From assembly GCA_965227905.1 (NCBI GenBank), contig OZ245780.1:6014001-6078000 (forward strand): a stretch of DNA of 64,000 nucleotides, in the 5' to 3' direction. How positions within the stretch are numbered: the first letter of the stretch is position 1; every line of letters begins with the position of its first letter. The translations under genes were made by a program, and so were the position numbers. Of the stretch, positions 25,272-32,936 are shown piece by piece. Source of the DNA: CBDDHT01 sp965227905. GTDB taxonomy: Bacteria; Pseudomonadota; Alphaproteobacteria; Rhizobiales; Methyloligellaceae. The notes under the pieces were generated by a model. That model ran no database searches. It was given only the letters and a program-made list of their open reading frames with translations, and had not been told where the DNA came from.

Positions 25272-26048
25272 TCAAAGGACAATCCGGCCAGCGAGATAGT
25301 CGCGTGCCTCATTCGATTGGGGGTTGTCGAAAAACTGAGATGAAGGCGAGTGCTCGACGACCCGCCCCCGGTGCATGAACAGAACCTCATCGGCTAAACG
25401 CCGGGCCTGTCCGATATCGTGGGTAATAAAGATGATCTTGACGCCGCGATCCCGTGCGGCGGATACACTCTGCTCGATCGCAAGGACTGATGCCGGATCG
25501 AGACTCGCAGTCGGCTCGTCCAGAAAGAGGATAGCCGGATCGGTTGCCAAGGCGCGTGCGATCGCGAGCCTTTGACGCTCTCCACCCGAAAGCAGACGTG
25601 CAGCCTGATCGGCCTTCTCAGCCAGACCGGCCGACTCCAGAACTTCCAGACTTCGTTTTCGCCCTCCCGAACCACGCAAGCGGAGCACAAAATCGATGTT
25701 CGAAACGACCGACCGGCGGAGCAGGACCGGAGTCTGGAACACCATCGCCTGACGCTTGCGTGTGACTTCGTCGATTGGCCTGCCGGCCCAACGAATTTCT
25801 CCCCGCGCCGGCGCGAGCATTCCATGGAGCAGGCGGACGAGTACTGTCTTGCCCGCACCATTGGGCCCCATAATGATTGTGACAGAACCGGCTTCCAGAT
25901 CGAGGTCAACATCGTCAATGAGCCGCTTGCCGCCGGCATCGTAGCTCAGGCCGCGGACCACGCACGGCAATATCGCTTCTTGCGACGCGGGCGCAATCGC
26001 GCGCTTGGATTCGACCGTCGCTGGTTGATTGGCAACCGCATCAAGCAT
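25272..26048 (-). CDS. tupC: Tungstate ABC transporter, ATP-binding protein
   Basis: 258 residues. Walker A GPNGAGKTVL, signature LSGGERQRLAIARALA, Walker B ILFLDEPTASLD and switch His in IFITHDIG are all intact. The N-terminal 30 residues are extended and polar. It starts 8 nt before the end of the permease gene, showing coupled translation. It drives tungstate import together with TupB. The neighbour tupA sets the substrate. Confidence 0.92.
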   Translation of the reverse strand: MLDAVANQPATVESKRAIAPASQEAILPCVVRGLSYDAGGKRLIDDVDLDLEAGSVTIIMGPNGAGKTVLVRLLHGMLAPARGEIRWAGRPIDEVTRKRQAMVFQTPVLLRRSVVSNIDFVLRLRGSGGRKRSLEVLESAGLAEKADQAARLLSGGERQRLAIARALATDPAILFLDEPTASLDPASVLAIEQSVSAARDRGVKIIFITHDIGQARRLADEVLFMHRGRVVEHSPSSQFFDNPQSNEARDYLAGRIVL

Positions 26049-26748
26049 AGGCCTGCCTTTCCGCGGTCAGACGCAGTGCCATAACGCTCGCATTCACGAT
26101 CAATGCAATCGTTAACAACACCATACCGAGTGCAAGAGCGAGGGCGAGGTCGCCTTTGGATGTTTCAAGCGCGATCGCAGTCGTCATAACGCGGGTGAGG
26201 TGAGCGATGTTTCCGCCGACGATGATGACCGCACCGACTTCGGCAATCGCTCGTCCGAACCCTGCAAGTGCAACCGTTAGCAGTGAATAGCGCGCATCCC
26301 ACAACAATGTGCGGACTGCCGTTGGTGCCGGAACACACAGAGAGCGAAATTGCTCGGAATATTCATTGTGCAGGTCCTCGATAACCTGCCGCGACAGCGC
26401 AGCAATGATCGGTGCAACCAGGATCGTCTGCGCGATAATCATTGCTGTTGGCGTATAGAGAAGTCCGAACGACCCCATCGGCCCGGCGCGAGACAGCATC
26501 AGATAGACGCAAAGGCCGACGACGACAGGCGGCAGGCCCATAAGCGCGTTGAGGAGGATCATCACAGCGCCACGGCCACGGAAGCGCGACATCCCAAGCG
26601 CGGCCCCTATGGGCAACCCGATCAGACAGGAAACCGTGAGAGCTGTCAGACTCACCATCAGCGACAAACTGATGATCTCAAGCAGATCTGCGTCTGCCGA
26701 CACCATGAGCTGGAATGCCAATATGAAGGCTTGCCCAAAATCCTGCAT
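26041..26748 (-). CDS. tupB: Tungstate ABC transporter, permease
   Basis: 235 residues with five to six membrane helices. The EAA-type cytoplasmic loop is present near AVRTLLWDARYSLLTVALAGFGRAIAEVGAVIIVGG, and LMVSLTALTVSCLIGLPIGAALG is typical of the TupB/WtpB group. It is the first gene of the minus-strand operon tupB-tupC-tupA-regulator; a region with an inverted repeat lies just upstream. Confidence 0.9.
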   Translation of the reverse strand: MQDFGQAFILAFQLMVSADADLLEIISLSLMVSLTALTVSCLIGLPIGAALGMSRFRGRGAVMILLNALMGLPPVVVGLCVYLMLSRAGPMGSFGLLYTPTAMIIAQTILVAPIIAALSRQVIEDLHNEYSEQFRSLCVPAPTAVRTLLWDARYSLLTVALAGFGRAIAEVGAVIIVGGNIAHLTRVMTTAIALETSKGDLALALALGMVLLTIALIVNASVMALRLTAERQAYA

Positions 26749-26761
26749 AATTCTGCAAAAC

Positions 26762-26808
26762 TTCCGATAAATGTCGAGATTTGCGTGAGAACAAAGAATA
26801 TATCGGAA
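26762..26808 (-). promoter_or_regulatory. Inverted repeat upstream of the tungstate operon (candidate operator)
   Basis: TTCCGATA (26762-26769) and TATCGGAA (26801-26808) are perfect 8-bp arms, centres 39 bp apart, within 60 nt of the tupB start. The spacing is nearly four helical turns, so a dimer or tetramer could bridge both. The operon's own HTH regulator is the obvious candidate binder. Confidence 0.5.
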
Positions 26809-26869
26809 ATTTCAGCATGTTCCAGGACATTCTGACAGATTATGCATGCACAGTCTGCCAGATGCGCAC

Positions 26870-26906
26870 AAAAAAGGGCGGCCTGCCGAGATAAAGCAGG
26901 CCGCCC
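26870..26906 (-). terminator. Intrinsic terminator of the small exported-protein gene
   Basis: GGGCGGCCTGC (26876-26886) pairs perfectly with GCAGGCCGCCC (26896-26906) over a 9-nt loop. On the minus strand it is followed by six T. It ends the 26930-27133 gene and isolates it from tupB. Confidence 0.9.
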
Positions 26907-26929
26907 CAAATGTCGTTAAGCGTCAGTGA

Positions 26930-27133
26930 TCAAGGGCTGTTGGTCTTGAAACGACGGCGATGATCAATCGCTGTGCCTGGCTCCTCAAGCTGAACGACGG
27001 ATACGAAGCCTTGGGTTACGCCGGGTGTTGCGAGCGCATTCGTTGATGCGGGCCCCGCGAGGACAGGTCCGGTCGTTGCCATGAAAACAAGCCCGAAGGC
27101 TCCGATAACGGCTGAAGCTGATTTTACGATCAT
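26930..27133 (-). CDS. Small exported protein of unknown function
   Basis: 67 residues, with AGGAGG 7 nt before the ATG, the strongest ribosome-binding site in the region, and its own terminator. A signal peptide is clear (VKSASAVIGAFGLVFMATTG, cleavage near VLAGPA). The mature peptide of about 40 residues is Thr/Val rich, then ends in a basic tail (DHRRRFKTNSP). No domain is recognised. It stands alone between the tungstate operon and an APH-like gene on the other strand. Confidence 0.7.
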   Translation of the reverse strand: MIVKSASAVIGAFGLVFMATTGPVLAGPASTNALATPGVTQGFVSVVQLEEPGTAIDHRRRFKTNSP

Positions 27134-27301
27134 TTCTAAACCTCCTGAAAGTCGGTTGCTTGACATTCAGATGGTGCGTGATCGGCCGCGTGCACTTAAC
27201 GGATCCTGACGATATGGTGAGAGCGGTGTGATGCGTAATCGTCGTAATTCCAGAAATTCGACGTGCCGATTGCAGGCTAACCCCATTCATTGCCGGCCGG
27301 G

Positions 27302-28207
27302 ATGACAACGATGGCTCAAGGGACTCCGGAAGCGGAGGTCGATATCGACGCGAAGCTGGTCCGGGCTCTTCTGGCGGAGCAGCACCCGGATCTGGCGCAC
27401 CAACCGGTCGCCATGATGGATGCCGGCTGGGACAATGCCATGGCGCGGATTGGGGAAGAGCTTGCCGTAAGGCTCCCTCGGCGCTCGCTCGCCGTTCCAT
27501 TTCTCAAAGCCGAGCAAACCTGGTTGCCGGCCATCGCCGAACGGCTCCCCGTCGCGGTTCCAACACCGGTTCGAACAGGCGTGGCCGGACCGCTGTTTCC
27601 ATGGCCATGGAGCATTTTCAAATGGCTTGACGGAGCAACGGCCAACAAAGAGGCATTGCGCGATGACCAGGCGCTGCCACTCGCAGAGTTTCTTCGCGCC
27701 CTCCACTTACCCGCACCGGACAATGCTCCTCGGAACCTCGTACGCGGCGTGCCTTTGAAAACGCGAGTCGAGGATCTCACCCCACGCCTGGATCGGCTGA
27801 GCCGCAAGACGGACTTCATATCGGACGCCATCGAAGAAGCGTGGCATAGCGCACTTGCCGCCCCCCCGGGTGAATTGGAGCTCTGGGTCCATGGCGATCT
27901 TCACGCACGGAATGTTCTTGTGAGCGCAGGGCGGCTCACCGGGGTGATCGACTGGGGCGATATGACCGCCGGGGATCCTGCCACCGACCTCGCCTGTCTC
28001 TGGATGCTGCTGGATAATCCCGCTGCCCGGCAAAGCGCACTTGCCAGTTATGGGACAGAGGATCCGGCACTGGTGCAGCGCGCAATTGGGTGGGCAATCC
28101 TCTTTGGCGTTCTATTGCTGGATACAGGTCTTGTCGATCACGCCGAACATGCGGCCATGGGCGCGGATACACTCCGCCGCATCGAGCAGGACGTGAAACG
28201 GGTTTGA
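27302..28207 (+). CDS. Aminoglycoside phosphotransferase-family kinase
   Basis: 301 residues from the ATG at 27302; another ATG is 3 codons on. The kinase core is clear: WVHGDLHARNVLV is the catalytic loop (Asp and Asn), and GVIDWGDMTAGDPATDLA is the metal-binding segment plus the family's DPAxDLA tail. MMDAGWDNAMARIGEELAVRLP is the N-lobe glycine-turn and strands. Members phosphorylate drugs or small metabolites (choline, hydroxyurea, sugars). Nothing in the neighbourhood shows which. It need not give antibiotic resistance. Confidence 0.85.
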   Translation: MTTMAQGTPEAEVDIDAKLVRALLAEQHPDLAHQPVAMMDAGWDNAMARIGEELAVRLPRRSLAVPFLKAEQTWLPAIAERLPVAVPTPVRTGVAGPLFPWPWSIFKWLDGATANKEALRDDQALPLAEFLRALHLPAPDNAPRNLVRGVPLKTRVEDLTPRLDRLSRKTDFISDAIEEAWHSALAAPPGELELWVHGDLHARNVLVSAGRLTGVIDWGDMTAGDPATDLACLWMLLDNPAARQSALASYGTEDPALVQRAIGWAILFGVLLLDTGLVDHAEHAAMGADTLRRIEQDVKRV

Positions 28208-28314
28208 ACAGAACTGCGATCTGTCTCGGAGCCTGCTGTGAACAGCCTCCGATGAGAGCACTCTTTGCCACGGCCGGGGGAGAGGGCCGGCTTCGGGACT
28301 TACCAGTCAGATAC

Positions 28315-30111
28315 TCAGTTCAATGCAGCGGTGGCCTGATCTAAAGACACCGGCTCGCCCGTCAGAAGCAGATCAATGGCTTTTTCCTCGCCTGGCCACA
28401 TATCGAGAGAAAGTGCATTTTTACCTGAGAGACGATGGGCAACCACAAGGCGTGCCAGCAACAACCGGCGTGCATCCCCTTCGGAATCTGCCAGCGCGGA
28501 TCCTTCGATCGCCATCAGACCGGCGCTCATGACGTGATAGAGAGCCCCGGATGCCTGCCGTGATAGATGTTCCTTCGAGGGATCTTCCGCCACCGCGGAA
28601 GCGTAGGAAACAGCTTGTCCGATGAGACTTGTGAGTTCGCCTCGGAACTGACCCGGCAACCCCGGTGCATCGTCCAACCGTTGGTTCAGGTCATCGGCAA
28701 GCGCTTCGTGAGCCCGCACCTTGCCGACGGCCCGATTGACCACGTCAAGGGCATTGATGTTGCTCGTCCCTTCCCAAAGGACGCCGACATGAGCATCGCG
28801 GACCAGGCGCGCATTCACCCAATCTTCGATGTAACCGTTGCCGCCGCGAACCTCCATGGCGCCAGTGGCGACCGTGATATTGTCGCGTGCCGTCCTGAAC
28901 TTCAGCAGAGGTGTTGCGATACGCAGCCGTGTTGCTGCATCGGTATCGCCAGCTTCCGAACGGGTTACGAGGTCGGCCGTATACGCCGTCACGGATAGAG
29001 CCTGCTCCGTCGGAACCATGATCTTCATGAGTTGGCGGCGCATGAGCGGGTGCTCGATCAATGGCTTCCCGAAGGCCCGCCGGTCGCGAGCGACGGCCAG
29101 CGATTCATTCAGGCAGCGCCGCATCATTGCCGCGGCGCGGACACCGTGTGACAGGCGGGAAAAGTTGACCTGATCCATCATCTGCTTGAGGCCGCGATCG
29201 GCAGATCCCAAAAGGTGCGCAACGGCACCGTCGAATTTGATCTCACCGCTGGCCATGGAACGCGTCCCAAGCTTGTCCTTGAGTCGAACGATCCGATAGC
29301 TGTTGCGTGAGCCATCCGGCAGTGTCTTGGGCAAGAGGAAGAGCGCGAGTCCGCGACTGCCGTTTGGCGCCCCTTCCGGACGTGCAAGAAGAAGTGCGAC
29401 ATCGGCATCGGCGCACGAGCAGAACCATTTCTCGCCATGCAGGCGCCAGACATCGCCATCGGGACGCGCCAGGAGCTCCGAGTTACCGACATCCGAACCG
29501 CCGGCCTTTTCGGTCATGAACTGTGCGCATTTGAGAAGCTCGTCCATATTCTGGGTCAGCATGCGAGGGAGAAACGTCTCCTTGACATGATCGCTGGCAT
29601 AACGGCTGACCAGAATGGCAGAGGTATCGGTAACACTTACCGGACACATGAGCCCAAACTCCGCCTGCACAAAGAGATATTGCAGGGCGTATTTCGCAAG
29701 GTGGGGAAAAGGGGCATCCCAGCCGAGCACGCCTGTGCGATGAGACGCCGCATGAATACCAAAATCGTGAAATGCGATCTTCTCCATCTCCCGATAGGCG
29801 GGATGAAACTCGACCCACTCTTCGTCGCGCCCGAACCGGTCGCGGGAATGGAGTTGAGGGATATGCTTGTCCGAGGCTTCGGCCAGTTCATCCAATCGGC
29901 CGCCGGCGATACGACCAAGCTCGCGCAAATGCGGGTCGAGATGATCAACCAGCGCCTTGTCGAGATAGAGACGAAGCAGACCCGGAAGCGAGGGGTCGAT
30001 ATCGTAAAAATTCTGACCACGGCAATCCGGGGCCAAGAGATCGGATCCTTGGGGCTTGGGAGGACCATCCTCGAGACGTTGATCCACCGGCTCTGCATAA
30101 TTGACGCTCAT
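28315..30111 (-). CDS. Acyl-CoA dehydrogenase-family protein, AidB-like
   Basis: 598 residues, of the long AidB-type class. An N-terminal AidB-type domain precedes the FAD-binding ACAD core: CAQFMTEKAGGSDVGNSELLA (FAD loop), GEKWFCSCADADVALLLAR, GTRSMASGEIKFDGA, and the catalytic glutamate region VLWEGTSNINALDV. AidB is part of the adaptive response to alkylating agents in E. coli and binds DNA through its C-terminal domain; many alphaproteobacterial copies have no proven role. It is transcribed alone, head to head with the small basic protein gene. Confidence 0.88.
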   Translation of the reverse strand: MSVNYAEPVDQRLEDGPPKPQGSDLLAPDCRGQNFYDIDPSLPGLLRLYLDKALVDHLDPHLRELGRIAGGRLDELAEASDKHIPQLHSRDRFGRDEEWVEFHPAYREMEKIAFHDFGIHAASHRTGVLGWDAPFPHLAKYALQYLFVQAEFGLMCPVSVTDTSAILVSRYASDHVKETFLPRMLTQNMDELLKCAQFMTEKAGGSDVGNSELLARPDGDVWRLHGEKWFCSCADADVALLLARPEGAPNGSRGLALFLLPKTLPDGSRNSYRIVRLKDKLGTRSMASGEIKFDGAVAHLLGSADRGLKQMMDQVNFSRLSHGVRAAAMMRRCLNESLAVARDRRAFGKPLIEHPLMRRQLMKIMVPTEQALSVTAYTADLVTRSEAGDTDAATRLRIATPLLKFRTARDNITVATGAMEVRGGNGYIEDWVNARLVRDAHVGVLWEGTSNINALDVVNRAVGKVRAHEALADDLNQRLDDAPGLPGQFRGELTSLIGQAVSYASAVAEDPSKEHLSRQASGALYHVMSAGLMAIEGSALADSEGDARRLLLARLVVAHRLSGKNALSLDMWPGEEKAIDLLLTGEPVSLDQATAALN

Positions 30112-30445
30112 TGACCCGTTTCCCTAGGTTCTGCTTCGTGCCATTGCGATGCGAAAATTCGCACTCTTGTCGTCTCGTCGCTTCAGTTTGTCGATTGGCT
30201 CACGGTCACTATAGAGCAAAGGAAATTGCGGCGGCTATAACCGCCCGGCACATGTGCCAGAAAATTGGACCGACCGTCGTCGCGTTTGCCATTCCTTCCA
30301 AAAAAGCAGGGACACAGTATCCTTGCAGCCTGAATCGAAGTACGGTCGCCGGCTATTCGCGTCGCTAATACAAGATGTATCGCATGATCCGGCGAAAGTC
30401 CTTCTGATGGCTTTCTCAACGGGATCAGCGGAAAGGCAAGCTGTC
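30112..30445. other. 334-nt region between the AidB-like gene and a small basic protein gene
   Basis: It is the shared upstream region of two divergent genes. A small hairpin GGCGG-CTATAA-CCGCC is seen near 30230. Frames here lack ribosome-binding sites. No named promoter element is clear. Confidence 0.4.
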
Positions 30446-30649
30446 ATGACGAAAGCAAAAGCCAGAGCCCGAGCCAAGGCAAGAGCAATTGCCAAGGCCA
30501 AAAAACCTGCGGCAAAGGGCCCGAAATCCGAAGCAAAAGCCCGGCCGGAACAATTCGACACGAAACCCAACAATGCCCGGAGCATGGGGCGTGGCGCCGA
30601 CGTTCAAACGAAAACGGCAATGATGCGCGGCGCGGCGCGCTCGCGTTGA
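30446..30649 (+). CDS. Small very basic Ala/Lys-rich protein
   Basis: 67 residues from the ATG at 30446, with GGAAAGGC upstream. The first 35 residues are nearly all K, A and R in a repeated KAKARARAKARA-type text, similar to histone H1-tail-like DNA- or RNA-binding proteins; the second half is polar and ends GAARSR. No acidic cluster and no membrane segment. Proteins of this type may coat nucleic acid. It is not assigned to a named family. Confidence 0.55.
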   Translation: MTKAKARARAKARAIAKAKKPAAKGPKSEAKARPEQFDTKPNNARSMGRGADVQTKTAMMRGAARSR

Positions 30650-30813
30650 GCTTGCATCAGACCCTGACTATCTAGGACCTCAGCACGATTGCGGGCCAGA
30701 CCGTTCAACAGTCTGTGACCAAGGACGGCTGTTAGAAAAAAATTATCTATCTTTCACAACTATCATGAGCCACGCCGGAAAAACTTCAGTCGCGTAATTT
30801 TCGACGGACGGCC

Positions 30814-31572
30814 ATGCTCGTTAGTACCAGTGTAACGGCGCAAAGCGTCTTCAATCCTCGCGTTTCTGACCTGCAGCAGGATCCACGATCCGAGCGTGCC
30901 GGCGAGGCCGACACGTCCGCCACCGGTCGCGCTGCAAAAGCCGACGACCCATCGGCAGCTGCAAACAAGGTCCAACCGGCTTCCGAAACCGAAAAGACTC
31001 AAGACTCGACCAGCGGCAAAAGCATTACCGGCGAAGAATTGACAGAAGAAGAAGAACGCCGGGTCCAGGAGCTCAAGGAACGGGATGCCGAAGTGCGCGC
31101 CCACGAACAGGCGCATGCCGCCGCTGGCGGGCCCTATGCCGGAGCGCCAAAGTACGAGTTTACGAATGGCCCGGACGGCAAGCGTTATGCCACATCCGGC
31201 GAAGTCGAGATCGATGTCACACCCGTCCGCGGCAATCCCGAAGCGACGATCCGCAAGATGGAGGTCGTGGTGCGGGCAGCGCTCGCACCTGCAGAGCCCT
31301 CATCGCAAGATCTTGCTGTCGCACGGACGGCCCAGCAGCAACGCTCGGAAGCACAGGCAGAACTTGCAAAACAGCGCGCTTCCGAATTGACCGGCAAGAG
31401 CGATGGAAGCAATGCAGGCGAGCCGGCAGATGCCTCGTCATCTTCGTCCAACCCATCGCAACAACTCATCGTGCAAGCCGGGGCTGCCTATGGCGAGCAA
31501 ACGGATGAAGAGGCTGCAGCGTTCGCGCAGCAGCTCTTCACGGCCACGCAGGACACCTCTTTTGTCGTTTGA
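30814..31572 (+). CDS. SprA-related putative metalloprotease with HEQAH motif
   Basis: 252 residues. A disordered N-terminal 85 residues (Ala, Asp, Ser, Thr rich) precede the domain at about 85-165: VQELKERDAEVRAHEQAHAAAGG, FTNGPDGKRYATSGEVEIDVTP, NPEATIRKMEVVVRAALAPAEPSSQDLAVA. This is the SprA-related family, described as a putative metalloprotease because of HExxH. Here the motif is HEQAH, which fits HExxH. A low-complexity Ser/Gln tail follows. There is no signal peptide, so it likely is cytosolic or exported by another route. Activity is unproven in the family. Confidence 0.75.
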   Translation: MLVSTSVTAQSVFNPRVSDLQQDPRSERAGEADTSATGRAAKADDPSAAANKVQPASETEKTQDSTSGKSITGEELTEEEERRVQELKERDAEVRAHEQAHAAAGGPYAGAPKYEFTNGPDGKRYATSGEVEIDVTPVRGNPEATIRKMEVVVRAALAPAEPSSQDLAVARTAQQQRSEAQAELAKQRASELTGKSDGSNAGEPADASSSSSNPSQQLIVQAGAAYGEQTDEEAAAFAQQLFTATQDTSFVV

Positions 31573-31736
31573 GACGGCCCAACGCATTGACCTCAACCGC
31601 CATAACGGCGAAATCTGACCTAACGCCCAGTCACATCGCCTTTGACAGGTTGCTGTTGAGACATGGGCTCGAAAGATATGGGGATGCGTCGACAGTGATG
31701 ATGGAAGTTCAAAGTTTCAGAGTACGGGCGGCTTAA

Positions 31737-32933
31737 ATGTCAGGGCCATTGGAAGGAATCCGCATTATCGAGTGCAGCACTGTTGCGCTTGGTCCATGGG
31801 CTGCACAGCAACTCGGCGACTTCGGTGCTGACATCATCAAGCTCGAGGCACCGGAAGGCGATACAACGCGGTATATGGGGCCGGCGCGCAACCGCGGCAT
31901 GGCGTCGTTCTATCTCGGGTGCAATCGGAACAAGCGCAGCCTGGTTCTCGATCTGAAAAGCGACAAGGGTCAGTCCGTCTTTCATGGTCTCATCAAGTCT
32001 GCCGACGTGGTCCTGCATAACTTCCGCCCTCACCAGGCCGCCCGGCTTGGGCTTGCGCACGATGTTCTACTGGACCTCAACCCTAAGCTCATATGCGCCG
32101 CAGCGTACGGATATCGTGCCGAAGGGCCGAAAGGTCCCAATGCTGCCTACGACGATATCATTCAGGCCGGATCGGGGCTCTCTTCGCTTCAATCGATCAT
32201 TGATGGATCACCGCGCTTCGTACCCTCGGTGCTGGCTGACAAGATCACCTCTCAAGCGCTGGTCTCAGCCGTCCTTGCTGCGCTGTTCGAAAGGGAGCGC
32301 TCAGGACAGGGTCAGGAGATCGAAGTGCCTATGTTCGAGACCATGGTTGCGAACATCATGGTCGAACATCTTTATGGCCTGACATTCCGGCCTCAGATCG
32401 GCGACCCCGGCTACGTCCGTATTCTCAATCGGGAGCGCGGCCCCTATCGCACAAAGGACGGCTATCTCGGACTGCTGCCTTACACCAACCGCCACTGGCA
32501 GATTTTTTGCGAACGCATCGGCGAGCCGGAAAGAGCCGAAGACCCGCGCTTTACATCGGCCGAACTCCGCCTTGAGAATGTCGTAGCATTCTATTCGCAA
32601 CTCGCCGAAATCGTCGCCACCCGCACCAATGCTGAATGGCTCGAACTCCTGGAAGGGAGCAACGTTCCCCATGGCCCGGTTCAGTCGATGGACGAGTTGA
32701 TGGATGACGAACAGCTGGCCGCAACCGACTTCTGGCTGGATGTCGACCACCCAAGCGAAGGTCCCATCCGGATGACCGATATTCCACAACGCTTCAGCCG
32801 CACGCCCGCAAGCGTGCGCCGGCTGCAGCCTCGGCTTGGTGAGCATAGTGTCGAGATATTGGAGGAAGCCGGTTATGGACGCGATGAAATTGACGCCCTC
32901 GTCGAACAAGGCATTACCGCCGACGGGCGTTGA
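31737..32933 (+). CDS. CoA transferase, family III (CaiB/BaiF)
   Basis: 398 residues. The family text is complete: MSGPLEGIRIIECSTVALGPWAAQ, GADIIKLEAPEGDTTR, NRNKRSLVLDLKS, VVLHNFRPHQAARLG, and the C-terminal NVPHGPVQSMDELMDD. Members move CoA between two carboxylic acids through an Asp-bound CoA intermediate. Here the second-strand HNFRP stretch is intact. It converges on hyuA with only 3 nt between stops. The acyl group is unknown. Confidence 0.9.
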   Translation: MSGPLEGIRIIECSTVALGPWAAQQLGDFGADIIKLEAPEGDTTRYMGPARNRGMASFYLGCNRNKRSLVLDLKSDKGQSVFHGLIKSADVVLHNFRPHQAARLGLAHDVLLDLNPKLICAAAYGYRAEGPKGPNAAYDDIIQAGSGLSSLQSIIDGSPRFVPSVLADKITSQALVSAVLAALFERERSGQGQEIEVPMFETMVANIMVEHLYGLTFRPQIGDPGYVRILNRERGPYRTKDGYLGLLPYTNRHWQIFCERIGEPERAEDPRFTSAELRLENVVAFYSQLAEIVATRTNAEWLELLEGSNVPHGPVQSMDELMDDEQLAATDFWLDVDHPSEGPIRMTDIPQRFSRTPASVRRLQPRLGEHSVEILEEAGYGRDEIDALVEQGITADGR

Positions 32934-32936
32934 GTC

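Noticed and set aside
26930..27133. RiPP precursor peptide
   Set aside because: The peptide has an ordinary Sec signal, and no maturase, radical SAM protein, protease or transporter is near; the APH-like kinase alone is not enough.
27302..28207. Antibiotic-resistance gene
   Set aside because: Only general APH-family motifs are seen, in a stable chromosomal setting without mobile-element marks; a metabolic kinase is as likely.
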